Part shown: piece after piece, positions 20,607-31,641 of the stretch
How the letters are laid out: each line of letters starts with the position of its first letter
Numbering within the stretch: position 1 is the stretch's first letter
Origin: Hetaerina americana
Lineage: Eukaryota; Arthropoda; Insecta; Odonata; Calopterygidae
Direction: 5' to 3'
Assembly (NCBI GenBank): GCA_022747635.1
Contig: JAKTNV010000169.1
Span: forward strand, 1 to 64,000
Length of the DNA: 64,000 nt
The notes under the pieces: generated by a model
What the model saw: only the letters and a program-made list of their open reading frames with translations
Database searches by the model: none
What the model was told of the DNA's origin: nothing
Program-made: the position numbers and the translations under genes

Positions 20607-20641
20607 CATTCACTCGGCCGTAGTACATTCTTTATCTATTT

Positions 20642-21050
20642 ATCACTTGGTCGACACTCAGAATTTTCGGCACCGTCTTGGCGCACATCTTGCGCATGGC
20701 CAAATCCTGTGTAATAATGCGTTGGATGTTGGATGCAGACAGACCCAACTTGTCTGCCATTTCTCCACTAGTTAAGCGTCGGTCTGTGTTCAGCAGTGTC
20801 CTCACTCTGTCCACATCCGTGTCGGTTCTTGCCGTCGACGGCCGTCCGGAGCGATGGTCGTCTTCAACAAGCTCCCTACCCTATTTAAACCACTTGTGCC
20901 ACTCAAATACTATGGAACGGCTTATAGGAGTTTCCCCATAAGCCTGCTTCATCATATCGAGGGTTTAGGTGCCGTCTTCCCAAGTTCGCACAAATCTTCA
21001 CGGAATAACATTGCTCTAAATTCAGATTCATTTTGTTTTTCGACGCGGGC
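20642..21050 (-). pseudogene. Mariner transposase N-terminal half
   Basis: Reading down from about 21030: NKMNLNLEQCYSVKICANLG, then in another frame LDMMKQAYGETPISRSIVFE, WHKWFK, a stop in place of the expected residue, GRELVEDDHRSGRPST, and DRVRTLLNTDRRLTSGEMAD through MRKMCAKTVPKILSVDQV. This is the full paired-HTH DNA-binding half of a mariner transposase with at least one frameshift and one stop. It is a lineage different from the elements at 5309 and 8690. Confidence 0.8.
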
Positions 21051-21228
21051 AGAAAACTTGCTTCACTAAAACGGTCTCCTCACTCAACGACAGCCCGCAG
21101 GTGACTGAGGTTGGAGTTTCTCTGTTGCTAAGAGCCCCCTCCACCTTACCCTGCCAGGCGCACCCTCCTCTATCACACCGTTCGTACCAGAGAAAAACAG
21201 TCCTACCACTTTTGGGTAGGACCCTGTA

Positions 21229-21513
<285 letters not shown>

Positions 21514-21961
21514 ATCCCTACTCGGACTACAACCTTGACGTGGTGGAAGGGGTTGTGCGTTCCGATGACCCCTAGAGCGGTGCTGGCAGGAGTAATAATT
21601 ATATCACCTGGTAGGGTCACCCATGCCAGACAGGTCGAAGGTTAGGAGCAAGACGAAAGGTAGTCCACGCAGCGTCTGTTACTCAGTGAGGCGGATGCAA
21701 TGGTATGTGACCCCACTGGGGCGGCCAATAAGTGATGGTGTCACGTTAAAAACACTTTTGAGGAAGGCAACGGGAAACGACATCAATTATCATTCCCAAG
21801 ATTAACAAGTTGGACTATACTGAGATTTTGAGTCCTGGCAACTATGGGGCTCGGCCCAATTGGCCGTGTGTCGTACCCGGCAGCGGGGGAGGCAAGGCTT
21901 CCGCGGTCGTCATCCCACGAAACCCTTGCAAGGGAAAACCAGCAGCAGGACAGAAGACGCA

Positions 21962-23253
21962 GGAGAAGAAGACCAAATTAGTTAGAATAGGAACGTGGAA
22001 TGTTAGGACAATCATGAGGACAAGGAAATTGGAGAATGTTAAGCGAGTGATGGAAAGGGGAAATATTGATATTTTAGGTCTATGCAAAGTGAGATGGAAA
22101 GATAGCGGGGATTACTGGAGTGATAAGTATAGAATAATATACAGCGGTGGGGACGAGAGCCAACGAGGGGTCCCATAGTATTAAATGAAGAGGTAGGGAG
22201 AAACGTAGTCAACATAGAGCAGGTAACGGATAAAATACTACTAGTATATAATAAAAAATAAAAGCAGAACCGACAAACTTGGTTATTATTCAGGTATACC
22301 TGCCACCGAGAACCATAAGGAAGAAGAGGCGGATTGGATATATGATCAGTTAGGAGACATAATCGCGTGTGTTCCTGCAGGGAAACATTTGATAGTGATG
22401 GCGGATTGGAATGCGACGGTAGACGAAGGAAGCGATGGTGATGAGGTCAGGGACTACGGTTTAGGCACAAGGAATGACCGCAGGGAGAAAGCAGTTAAGT
22501 TCTGCTGGAGACGGGCTAGTCACCACCAAAACTTGGTTTAGACACCACAAAAGATGCAGGTATACATGGAAAATGCCAGGTGACTCAGAAAGGTATCAGC
22601 TAGATTATATCATGGTTAGACACAGGTTTAGGAACAGTGTGATAAATTTGCACAGCTTCCCGGGAGGGGATGCAGACTCTGAGCACAATTTAGTGGTTAT
22701 GAAATGTAGAGTACGTTTCAAAAGGATAAGGCAGGGGCGACGAGTCAGAAAATGGAATGTAGAAGCATTAACTGGTTTGAAAAGGAAGGAATAAAAACAG
22801 GCGGTAGAGGATATCATGGAGGATGGTAAAGAGCTAAGTAATATTGAAGAAAATTGGGAAAGTATTAAGAAAGGCTTTTCTAAAGCCGCAAAAGACACTA
22901 TTGGAACCGTTAACGCTAAAAGGACTAGGAAACCATGGATCACGGATGAGATGATTACAAAGATGGATGAGCGGCGAAAATGAAAGAATCTAAATACAGA
23001 ATTAGGCAAAATGAAGTACAAAGAATTAAACAATAAATTGAGACGGGCAACAAATGAAGCAAAAGAAGCATGGTGGAAGACGCAGTGCGATGATATGGAA
23101 AGTCTGCAAAGCAAGGGGGAAATCGGTGCGCTGTACAGCAAAGTTAAATCTTTATCGGGAAGTAAGAAAGGTAGATCAACGATAGCAATTAGAGATAAGG
23201 CGGGTAAGATGATAGTTGACGCAAGAAATATCCAAGAGGGATGGAAAGAATAT
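21962..23253 (+). pseudogene. LINE AP-endonuclease domain and linker
   Basis: KLVRIGTWNVRTIMRTRKLE opens the endonuclease, followed by NIDILGLCKVRWKDSGDYW, in which the catalytic Glu position (usually GxxEVRW) is Lys. Further on come VIMADWNATVDEGSDGDEVR, YQLDYIMVRHRF and SEHNLVVMKCRVR, where the usual SDHNLV has Glu for Asp. Frames change near 22180, 22470 and 22795. From 23011 a linker (KYKELNNKLRRATNEAKEAW, SLSGSKKGRSTIAIRDKAGK) runs up to the mariner insertion. The enzyme would have nicked target DNA for reverse transcription; it is now inactive. Confidence 0.8.
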
Positions 23254-23255
23254 TA

Positions 23256-24580
23256 CCTTGATCAAAAAGTTCCCGGAATAACCACCGTGTGGCGCTCCCA
23301 TCGTTCCGATTTGAGTTCTGTTTTTTTTGTTAAATTGGTACATCAGTTGTTGATATTCCCTTTAAATCTTAGTGTCATAACTTGACATTTGCAAAAGTTA
23401 CGTAGCCAAGAGTACATCTATCTCTGTGTGTGTTGGCGATTTTTTACAATTTCAGAAATGGATTTAAATTTGCAACAACGAACTTGTATTAAATTTTGCG
23501 TTAAAAACGGATTTAGTGGCGCACGGACGTTGGAAATGTTGGAAAAGTGTTTCGGCAACGATTCTCTAAAAAAACGGTCGTTTACCAGTGGCACGAGCGG
23601 TTCAGAAGTGGTCGTGAGTCAATCGAAGATGATGAACGCAGTGGCAGACCATCGACATCGAAAGTCGGTGAAAAAATTGATAAAGTAAAAGAAATGTTGG
23701 TCAATGACCGCAAATTAACCATCAGAGAAATAGCGGAGGACTTGAACATTGCCTATGGATCCGCCCAAGACATTGTGGTTAATGATTTGGGTTTCCGTCG
23801 TGTAGCAGCAAAGTTGGTGCCAAAAGACCTCAATTTCATGCAAAAAAGAGACCGTGTTGACGTCGCAAAAGGCATGATTTGCGAGGCTGAATCCGATCCC
23901 ACATTCATCAAAAGGATCATTACTGGAGACGAGACGTGGGTTTATGAGTACGACACGCATTCCAGACATCAGGCAAGTGAATGGCGTTCACCAAATGAGC
24001 CGAGACCAAAACAACCACGTCGTTTTCAGTCAAAAAAGAAGGCAATGCTGACGGTTTTCATGGATTACAACGATGTAGTGCATCATGAATTTTTGCCAGA
24101 AGGCCAGACAGTAAACAAAGAGTATTATTTGGGCGTTATGAGACGTTTGCGTGAAGCAATTCGCCGAAAGAGACCAGAAATGTGGGCAGAAAACTCGTGG
24201 ATTTTGCACCATGATAACGCACCGTCGCACAGTGCTATCATTATTCGTAATTTTTCGACGAAAAATGCAACAAATACCATCCAACAGCCACCGAATTCAC
24301 CTGATTTGGCTCCCTGTGACTTCTTTCTGTTCAATCGAGTTAAAAAACCATTACGGGAAACGCGTTTTAGCAGCCGAGAGGAAGTAATGGAAAAATCGCA
24401 GGAAGCACTGATGGACATACCGAAAACCGAATATAAAAAATGTTTCGAGGATTGGATCAAGCGCTGGCATAAGTGTGTTGCAGTCGATGGGGATTACTTT
24501 GAAGGGGACAATATAGATTTAGATGAATAAACTTGTATTTTTAATTTTCTGAATAAATTCCGGGAAATTTTTGATCAAGG
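23256..24580 (+). mobile_element. Mariner element 2 (complete, inside a LINE)
   Basis: A 1325-bp sister of the element at 5309-6634 with the same terminal repeats (beginning CCTTGATCAAAAAG at 23256; the other end is at 24580) and TA duplications at 23254-23255 and 24581-24582. It is one base shorter than copy 1 because of an A-run change inside the gene. It split a LINE that was probably already decayed. Confidence 0.95.
23458..24530 (+). pseudogene. Mariner transposase with one frameshift
   Basis: Nearly the same protein as the intact copy at 5359-6432. The frame from ATG 23458 breaks after about residue 39: the run of eight A bases in the intact copy is seven here (about 23568-23574). Downstream the frame is open to 24530 and keeps all three catalytic aspartates (TGDETWVYEYD, HHDNAPSH, SPDLAPCDFF). 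A few substitutions separate it from copy 1 (for example K for L at the DRVDVAKGM segment region, W for L in KRWHKC). A single-base loss in a homopolymer could also be a sequencing error, so activity is not fully excluded. Confidence 0.9.
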
Positions 24581-24582
24581 TA

Positions 24583-26140
24583 GTATATAGAAGAACTGTA
24601 TAGTAAAGAGCTTAGACCAAAAAAGTTAGACATAGAAAAGGAACATGATGTAGAAGAAGATAGTTTACATCAAGGCAATGAGATAGGAAGGGCATTAAGG
24701 GAGATGAAACTAAATAAGGCTGTGTGGATGGATAACATTCCCGCGAAAATTTTAATAGGCTTAGGAAAATGTGGGAGGAAGAGGCTTTATGGGCTGATCC
24801 GCAGTATTTATGAGGAAGGAATCTGGCCGGAAAACTATGTGAGATCAGTTTTAGTTCCTATTCCAAAGGAGGTAGAGCTACATCATGTGAGGACTACAGG
24901 ATGATAAGTTTGATATCCAACGCAGCTAAAGTTGTTCTCAGGATGATAAACCAAAGGATAGAGAGTAGGGCAAATGATTACTTAGAGATGATCAGTGCGG
25001 GTTTAGGAAGGGGAGAGGTACGCGTGATGCCGTTGCAGAAATGAGATTATTAATCGAGAGGAATATAGAACATAACCAGGAGGTATTTGCCTGTTTCGTA
25101 ATTTTCGAAAAAGAGTTTGATAGAGTGAATTGGGAAAAACTAATCAGTATTCTGCAGAAAATAGGAATAGATTGGAGGGAAAGGAGGCTAATCCGCAACC
25201 TGTACATGTCTCAGGATGCTCAGGTACCAGTGGGAAACGGGGAGTCCGGTTGGGCAGTGTTAGGAAGAGGTGTAAGGAAGGGTTGCCCACTATCACCATT
25301 GCTGTTCAACCTGTATGCAGAAGAAATGATTAAAGAGGCATAAGAAGAATTGGAGGTAGAAATGAAGGTGGGTGGGGAATTCGTAAAATCAGTTTGGTTT
25401 CCTGATGACCAAGCTTTAGTTTGTCAGTCAGCCAAGAGCATGAGGCACTCCATAGTGAATCGGAAATCCAGTACGACAGATATGGGAGGAGAAACAAAAT
25501 TAATAAAACAAAGGTTGTGCAATTTTCTAGAAAGAAAAAAGCTAAGCTAAACATTAAAATAGGAGGGCAAAAACTAGAGCAGGTAGAACAGTTTACATAC
25601 CTCGGTAGTGTTTTGGACCAATACGATCAAAGTAGTAGGGACGTATGGAGAAGAATTATGCTAGGCACAGAGGCTTTCATAAGGAGAGAGTTAATGAATG
25701 GCACGTTGACTGAGGATATTAAAAAAAGATTCGGGAAATTTTTGATATGGTGCAGAGTTATATAAGGTGTGGAAATGTGGTCATTGAAGCAGGTGGATAG
25801 TCGTGGACTGGAGGCTTTTGACATGTGGGTGTGGAGAAAATGGAGAAGGTGAAATGGACCGAGAAGAAAACCAATGAGAAAGTACTTGGTATGGTGGGTG
25901 AAGAGAGGTGTTGGTTGGGAGAAATCCTATTGAGGCAGTAAAAATGGATGAAGGGCATATTGACCGACAGGGGACTGTTCAAGATGGTAATAGAGGGGAG
26001 AATGTGAGGCAAGCAAGGAAAGGGAAGGAACAGGATAGGGATGCTGGATGGGATGAAGGGAGGAAGGAAGTACTCAGAGCTGAAGAGGGACCTGATGTAG
26101 AGGAGAATGCAGGATTTTTTGTTTTGTTTGGAGTAATAAA
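24583..26140 (+). pseudogene. LINE reverse transcriptase and C-terminal domain
   Basis: Continues the LINE after mariner 2. Visible parts in order: LREMKLNKAVWMDNIPAKIL (fingers), DYRMISLISNAAKVVLRMIN, FVIFEKEFDRVNWEKLISIL (first catalytic Asp position now Glu: FEKEFDRV), GVRKGCPLSPLLFNLYAEEM, and FPDDQALV, where the usual FADD has Pro but keeps both Asp. Then KLNIKIGGQKLEQVEQFTYL, GSVLD, and degenerate C-terminal sequence through about 26100 with 'RKGKEQDRDAGWDEG'. Frameshifts and stops occur at about 24904, 25045, 25343, 25550 and 25765. It cannot be translated as one protein. Confidence 0.82.
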
Positions 26141-26279
26141 ATATTTATTAGGTATGATATAGATATGGTACTGTGATATAGAAATGATGATTATGAAACA
26201 CGGGGTAAATGTGAGTTATTTGACTTTAAAAAGTTAACTAACAAATCATCATCAACATCAGTATAACAATCCTAAGATT

Positions 26280-27010
26280 GGTTTACTGCAGGCCCTCCAT
26301 TCTTTGCTATTAAGCATCATTTCCCTTTGATAGGCTTGCTGTTTACGTTCTTCTTAATTTGCCCTTCCATGTACTGGTATTTTGGCCATCCTTGCGGGAT
26401 CCTTTTTGCTATTCCATGGCTCTGATCCATAGAATGCAATGCTCCACACAAACGTTTTGACCATCTGCTTCCTTGTTTGCAATCTTATATTGTTTGAACA
26501 TAGTAATAGCCTTTTCTCAATGAACGTCCTCTTTGCCTGGGCTATTCTTTGCTTAACGTCGGTCGAACTTCTTCCATCCCATGTTACTATATTACTGCCC
26601 AACAAGTAGATGAAAGAAGGATTCCACTTGGTCCAGTTTCACTCCTCAATTTGCGATATCTGGATTCAGCTTCTCTCTTCCACACGCACAAGAATTTTGT
26701 TTTCTTCTTGTTGTGCTCATATTATATTCCCCAAGTAGGTGGTCCATAATAATCAGATTTGCTTTCAGGTCCTCTTGCTTTTTCGTCACTCCTGCTATTT
26801 CATCTGCAAACCGGAGCATGTTGATTGCTTCGTCATTTATCCTTGGCTCCTTTGACGCCCAATTTTTGTGTTTCCTTCAATTTGTCTCTTTCATAGATGC
26901 ATGTGTTGAATATTGCTTGCGAGAGGTTGCATCCTTGAACTTTGTTAAATCAGGTTTCTATTTTCCTTCTGTTTCCCATTTGCATGGTAGTTACCTCATT
27001 AATGTACATT
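26280..27010 (-). pseudogene. Second LINE reverse transcriptase relic, minus strand
   Basis: Reading down from about 27000: FNKVQGCNLSQAIFNTCIYE, then INDEAINMLRFADEIAGVTK, where FADE replaces the catalytic FADD, then GVKLDQVESFFHL and, from 26605, GSNIVTWDGRSSTDVKQRIA, KMVKTFVWSIAFYGSEPWNS. This is the palm and C-terminal region of an RTE-type LINE different from the one at 21514-26170 and in the opposite orientation. Several frameshifts and stops. The catalytic Asp pair is lost. Confidence 0.7.
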
Positions 27011-27500
27011 AAACTAGCTATTCAGTGAATATAAATAATGCGCACCTTATGTTTTTTGTCAAACGTCTCATCAGCTTCAATGGTTTGGTTCACCCTAGAT
27101 ACGACCGATGCCATTCTGATGCTTCGATAGAATCAGCGAAGAATGAAGTTAATGCCCTCAGCATGAGGGCTCGAGTTTGTGGTGGGTTTGTGAAGGAAAT
27201 AAGTGGCAAATTTCTTGTTTGCATTGTTTGATTTGAATGGCAATTTCGACAAATGACAATCACAAAGCAATGCATTTGTTGATGCCATTATGTCCCTGGC
27301 TCAGCAGTCAGACACTCAAAGGCACCTAGAAATGGCATTCGTGACTTTTTATGAAAACGATTGTGATACAATTTCACGTGCAAAATGCCATCCTTAAGCA
27401 AATAGCATCGGACACCTTTGTAAGGGAATATCCCCGTGGGATTTTTACATAGTTAAAAGGCTAAAGCTAAGAAAAATTTTAAATACATATATTAGAAATA
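27011..27500. other. Unassigned spacer before the tandem units
   Basis: No family recognised. Short frames on both strands look accidental. Similarity to the tandem units begins sharply at 27501 with 'aggtacgattcagagcca'; the sequence just upstream here is unlike that upstream of copies 2-4, so 27501 is the left edge of the tandem array. Confidence 0.5.
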
Positions 27501-27925
27501 AGGTACGATTCAGAGCCAATAAAAGACAGGCTAAAAGGCAGGTTTCATATTAATAATTTACGATTAAATTCTAACAAAACTCAGCATATTGAATGCAGTT
27601 ATAGTATATAAAAATGTACTGATGTTGAAAATTCTAAAATACTAGGAATTAATATAGATAGGAAACAACCAGGGAGACTCACATCAGTCAGATCTGTAAT
27701 GAAATGATTAAAGCTCAAATTTCTCATTTCAAATGAGTATCGTTTAACACTTGACCATGTCTTCTTTCCATGTCATTTGAATTACAGTGATGAGTTATGG
27801 GGTCATTTCCCAAAACATGTCATACGAATCTTGCTACTACCCAAGAGAGATTTTTGCTCCCTTGCTAAAACAACACAACGTGATTTCTGCAGACCATTTT
27901 TAATTAGCTGTGGAGTCATGATCCT
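27501..27925 (+). pseudogene. LINE RT C-terminal fragment, unit copy 1
   Basis: Across frames the plus strand reads SKILGINIDRK, then EYRLTLDHVFFPCHLNYSDE, LWGHFPKHVIRI, CSLAKTTQRDFCRPFLISCG and VMIL. This matches the region after the RT palm in CR1/Jockey-type LINEs (thumb and the 'HSHLNYG..LWGH' segment). Several frameshifts and stops. Cut short at about 27925, where about 160 bp present in the other copies are missing. Confidence 0.65.
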
Positions 27926-29700
27926 AATGAAATCCTTTGAGTTTGGTGCATTCATCAAAATAAATCCAAGAACGCTACATTAAAACTGCTAATTCTTCAA
28001 GGAAATTTGACAGAAATTTGGATGGCTGCCATTTTATTATGTTTGCACATTTTGGTCTACTAAATTCTCCATAATCAAAGGACAATTGATGCATGATCGT
28101 TCATCATACTTAATGAGAATTTAACAGTTTAAATGAGCGTGCCATTATATTGGTGATGTTAAATATTTTTTAATTATTGTACACAAACACTCAAATTCAA
28201 GGAGACTTCTTATTGTCTTACATTGCTCTAATATTTAATTAAATTTTGTTTCTATTGATTCTGAATTTGCATAAAAATAAAGCCCGTTTAAATGCATAGT
28301 GTACTCAATTAAACTGCATATAATCAACTATTATCGGTTTGCTGTGAAAGTGAGTACGTTAAATGCATTAAAAATATAAAGGTCACACTTGTATCCTTAA
28401 ATAATGACATTTTCAAGAATAAAAGCAATGCCAATCGAACAGAATGTAGAAGAAGAAATGAATTCAGGTCACAATCACCATAATTAAAAAGGAGTATTTC
28501 ACAACAGCAAGGGATTTGTGGCGTTAATAGGTGTATTTGCGAATTGATTCAGCATATTAAATAAGATGGTCCCTCACTACAGAACACAATAAAAATCTAA
28601 CTTTGCGTTAACTACTTAAAAATCGAATCTTCCTATTTATAACAATTGTATTTTAACAATCCATTTTGAATGATTTTGACTCAATGTATCGTTTGATCAT
28701 TGCGCATTTGAAATAATAAGTACTATTTTCTAAACATTATTGACGATGTTTATAGCTGTCGTTTCACACTTGACTCCCGTTCAATTCTACCAAAAACATA
28801 GATCTTAACTACTTCAAAAAGGAACATTTACAAATATATTTTCTACAGAGATTGATACTGCAGTCAATTCAAGCAGAGCCCAAAGCAATTAAAACATGGC
28901 TATCTCAGCAGCAAGTATTATTGTTGTGTATGTAATTAGGTGTTCTCCAAATTTAAAAGGCATATATCTCACAAAAGATCTCACCCGTCCATTCTTTCCA
29001 AAATACATTCACTAAGATTAGCAACCTGAAACAGTATATCCTTGTTTACGCAAATGAGAAGCCATACCGTTAAGAATTTGCTCCATGTCATTCAGTTGGA
29101 AAGGAAAGCCTATGGTCTGTGAGTGTGTAAAGGATGCTGTTTCTGAAGTACGCAATAATGTTTGTTTTGATTTGTTCATTTGGTGACGCTGTTGCCGTGT
29201 CAACAGTAACAAACAAGTGAAGAATGAAAGGTTTCGAATTAGATTAAGAATAAGATCTAATTTAAAAAAGAAATAAAGTATGCTCTATGGATACTATATT
29301 TTCGTTTATTAGGTATAAAGATCAAATACTGAAAAGGAAAATCAAATTATTGGACATGTGCGGAGACATACAAAGTTTGACTTTCCTTTCTCCACAAATA
29401 TATAATGGCAATTGAAGATGTTTTTTTTTCTTGCAAGCAAGAAAGTCATTTCATGATGTATCCGGGCTTCGTGTTGGTAATATAATAAATAAATGAATGA
29501 ATAAATTTACCATACAGGGGAAAGAGTGTATAAAATACATAAAATATGTAATTATATATAAGAATGCGAACCATTGCCTATTAGTGTACACGCCTAGGCT
29601 ATCTTTCCAGGATCGCAAGCTAATATTTTGTAGTTTCATTATGGTTCTTTTTCTTCTTAGTTTTTAAGTTTCAGCGTGCTTTGATGGTACTTAAGGTGAT
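27926..29700. other. AT-rich spacer of the unit, copy 1
   Basis: No coding sequence is recognised. The stretch 28100-29020 has an older diverged relative at 52230-53111, so it belongs to a repeat family of its own. Near 29445-29640 short 'aaataaatgaatgaataaat' runs and a minus-strand frame ending LPTRSPDTS are seen; these look like a LINE 3' UTR but this is unproven. Equivalent stretches: 36567-38341, 43934-45707, 55575-57348. Confidence 0.5.
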
Positions 29701-29703
29701 AAC

Positions 29704-29745
29704 GCATCGATGTTGCTGACAACCCATCGTCAGCAACATCGATGC
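29704..29745. repeat. 17-bp perfect inverted repeat (hairpin), copy 1
   Basis: gcatcgatgttgctgac (29704-29720) and its exact reverse complement (29729-29745) with an 8-base loop. It lies directly at the start of the PLE RT fragment, which suggests an inverted 5' end produced when that PLE inserted. It is conserved in all four unit copies. Confidence 0.85.
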
Positions 29746-30160
29746 ACCAACCCACAAGCTAGCACAATATGTTGCACATGCTCTTCAACTCTTTGCCAGA
29801 AATACTGACTTTTTTACTAAAACTTCCATGGATTTCATTCACATTATTCGGAATGCTGAAGTCCAAGAGGTCAACATGCTGGTGACCTTTGATGTCATCT
29901 CCTTGTTCACAAATACGCCCATTGATGACTACATGCTACTCATCAAAAACCTCACCTCACAGGGATTAGCTAAGGATTAACCTGGACCTCGCAAATTCTG
30001 CCTTAGGAACTCATACTTCCTTTAAAATGATAAGCACATTGAACATCATGAAAGTGCATCCATGGGATCACCCCTCTCTTCTGTACTAACCAACATTTTC
30101 ATTGAGATCTCGCAGCTGAAGGCAATGATCTTACCCAAAGAAACCAACCCTTAGTAATAG
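29746..30160 (+). pseudogene. PLE reverse transcriptase fragment, unit copy 1
   Basis: The plus strand reads SQYVAHALQLFARNTDFFTK-like sequence, then VNMLVTFDVISLFTNTPIDD, the PLE RT motif with the first catalytic Asp. After a stop and frameshifts come SYFL-like sequence, HIEHHESASMGSPLS and TNIFIE, matching the PLE 'GVAMGSPLSPVLANIFM' motif. The catalytic YxDD region is not present. 5' truncated at the hairpin and cut at about 30160, where the minus-strand LINE tail begins. Confidence 0.75.
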
Positions 30161-30735
30161 TGGTTCTTTTTGCACCACTTTTTAAAACATTTAAAACCTC
30201 AATCCAATTTTGATAAATACATCAATATATAAAAAAACACATAAATAGTTAAAAACAAAATTATTTAAAAAAAAAGGAACGGAAACTCAAGTTGTCCGTT
30301 CAGGTCAGTTTCCTTCAAAAACTCGGAAACCTTACCTAAAAAGTTGGGGTCCTCTCGTAAACTATTGCTTAAATTATCTCACATTTTAAAAAGGTATCTA
30401 GCTTTTTATAATTTATTTCTGAGTCACAATCAGGCGCTTGTTACAACCATTGCAGCAAGGTTGCACTTTTGTCTCCATGAAGAGTGCGTGAGGGCTAAGT
30501 GCCCTATTCTCAGGCACGTGATCCTGACCTCTTCCCTCTGAATGTTCCAGATGGAAGAGGGCGCTGTCAAAACAACCAAATTTATGGCCTTAACTTCCTT
30601 GTTTTGCAAGAATCACCAAGCTTCCTTCCACTGGTTCAGAACCAAAGTCCGCAAGGCAGCCACGACGTTCACCACAGGAAGCAATCTGGTTAATTGTATC
30701 TATAGTAACTTTGTGGAATTGCTTCATATCAAAAT

Positions 30736-31552
30736 GAAATACACTATGTTATCCCACAGACATCACCATACACAAAAACATGCAGCCTTCCATTCTCTTC
30801 TACATAGACTAATAACTATCCCCCTATCCGAAAAAAACAAGAATAAAGAACTTGGGATAATTAAACAAATAGCCATTAGCAATGGGTACTCTTCTAGTCT
30901 TATAGACAACCTTCACAAGAAAAAGTTACGTAGGCAAGCCATCAATAATATCTATGGGGAGACAAGGGAGAGGGATAATAAATGGCAAAAACTTAACTAT
31001 TTAGGAGACATTAGCCACCAAGTCATGAAACTCATGCCCGGACATAAATTCGCCTTCTACAACCGGTCCAATCTGAAAAACATGATTTGCCATACCAAAG
31101 ATAGGGTGGATATCATGGAAAAAAGTGGGGTCTACAGGTTACACTGTGACGAGTGCTCTGCCATATACATTGGCCAAACAGGGCGTAAATTCAAGGAAAG
31201 GATCAAGGAACATGAAGCGTGTTTACGCAAAAAGAACCCCGCCTCCTTGTTCGCGAAACACCTCCTTGAACAGGAACATCAGAGTGATTTTAGACCTAAA
31301 ATTTTACACTTGGAAAATAAGGGACTCAAGCTCGACTGTTTAGAGAAATTTGAAATATTAAGAAATGTGTCCGGGTCAAATATTCTCCTTAACGATGTTA
31401 TAGACTCTTCCCATTCCCCCCTCCTTAACTTAGGTAAGTACCTAGGTGCTTTACCACCTGTGGTGCCTCCCCTCCCCTCTCCGTCAACCGCCGTACCTTC
31501 CCAAGTTGGACACTCATCTCCACACCCTAACCCTTTCTCCCTCTCATCCTAA
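30736..31552 (+). CDS. PLE C-terminal part with GIY-YIG endonuclease (partial)
   Basis: The open frame (which runs from 30542 through LINE antisense sequence) enters PLE coding sequence after 30760. HTQKHAAFHSLLHRLITIPL and KNKELGIIKQIAISNGYSSS are typical of the PLE region between RT thumb and endonuclease. Then MEKSGVYRLHCDECSAIYIG and QTGRKFKERIKEHEACLRKK carry the GIY (GVY), YIG, Arg and KEHE signatures of the GIY-YIG nuclease, with paired Cys as in PLE. SLFAKHLLEQEHQSDF follows. The tail is Pro/Ser-rich. No stop is seen through about 270 residues, but without RT it is a fragment. In PLEs this nuclease nicks target DNA. Confidence 0.82.
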
Positions 31553-31641
31553 TCACCTCCTAACGATTTTTGCAAACCTCCCTCACCCCCTCCAGCCCCC
31601 CCCTCTCACAGTTTGAAACATGTATTTAAACCCAGACTGGG

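Larger units (their letters stand above)
18299..20641 (+). mobile_element. Penelope-like element with inverted pseudo-LTR arms
   Basis: A 2343-bp insertion with a 14-bp target duplication (18285-18298 = 20642-20655). It is framed by long inverted arms, 18299-18664 and 20100-20606. Between them lie a GIY-YIG endonuclease fragment first and then an RT N-terminal fragment, the reverse of the order in the PLE protein. That order is expected if the 3' end of one unit is joined to the 5' start of a following one, as in partial tandem PLE copies. The rest of the RT is deleted. The right end has about 35 bp (20607-20641) beyond the arm homology. Confidence 0.8.
18196..21226 (-). mobile_element. Old mariner element split by a Penelope insertion
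   Basis: The two halves of one mariner lie at 18196-18298 and 20642-21226, both reading on the minus strand. The 5' end is preserved: 'tttgggtaggaccctg' at 21211-21226 followed by TA (21227-21228) looks like a terminal repeat, and 'cagtcctacc' nearby forms a subterminal inverted motif. The other end is lost at the junction with the LINE near 18195. A 14-bp direct repeat at 18285-18298 and 20642-20655 brackets the inserted PLE. Confidence 0.8.
21514..26170 (+). mobile_element. RTE-like LINE, nearly full length, split by mariner 2
   Basis: A non-LTR retrotransposon with a 5' region (21514-21960, containing the 'accttgacgtggtggaag' type leader), an AP-like endonuclease, a reverse transcriptase and a C-terminal domain. 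Mariner 2 sits at 23256-24580 in the linker between endonuclease and RT, with the coding sequence resuming directly across the TA target. Many stops and frameshifts show it is inactive. Parts of its 3' half recur in the tandem units (35016-35647 and copies). The RTE-like label is my best match from sequence style. Confidence 0.8.

Noticed and set aside
30542..30735. First 65 codons of the 336-residue frame as part of the PLE protein
   Set aside because: They lie in antisense LINE sequence and the inverted tag, outside the inserted PLE coding sequence; the frame is open by chance.
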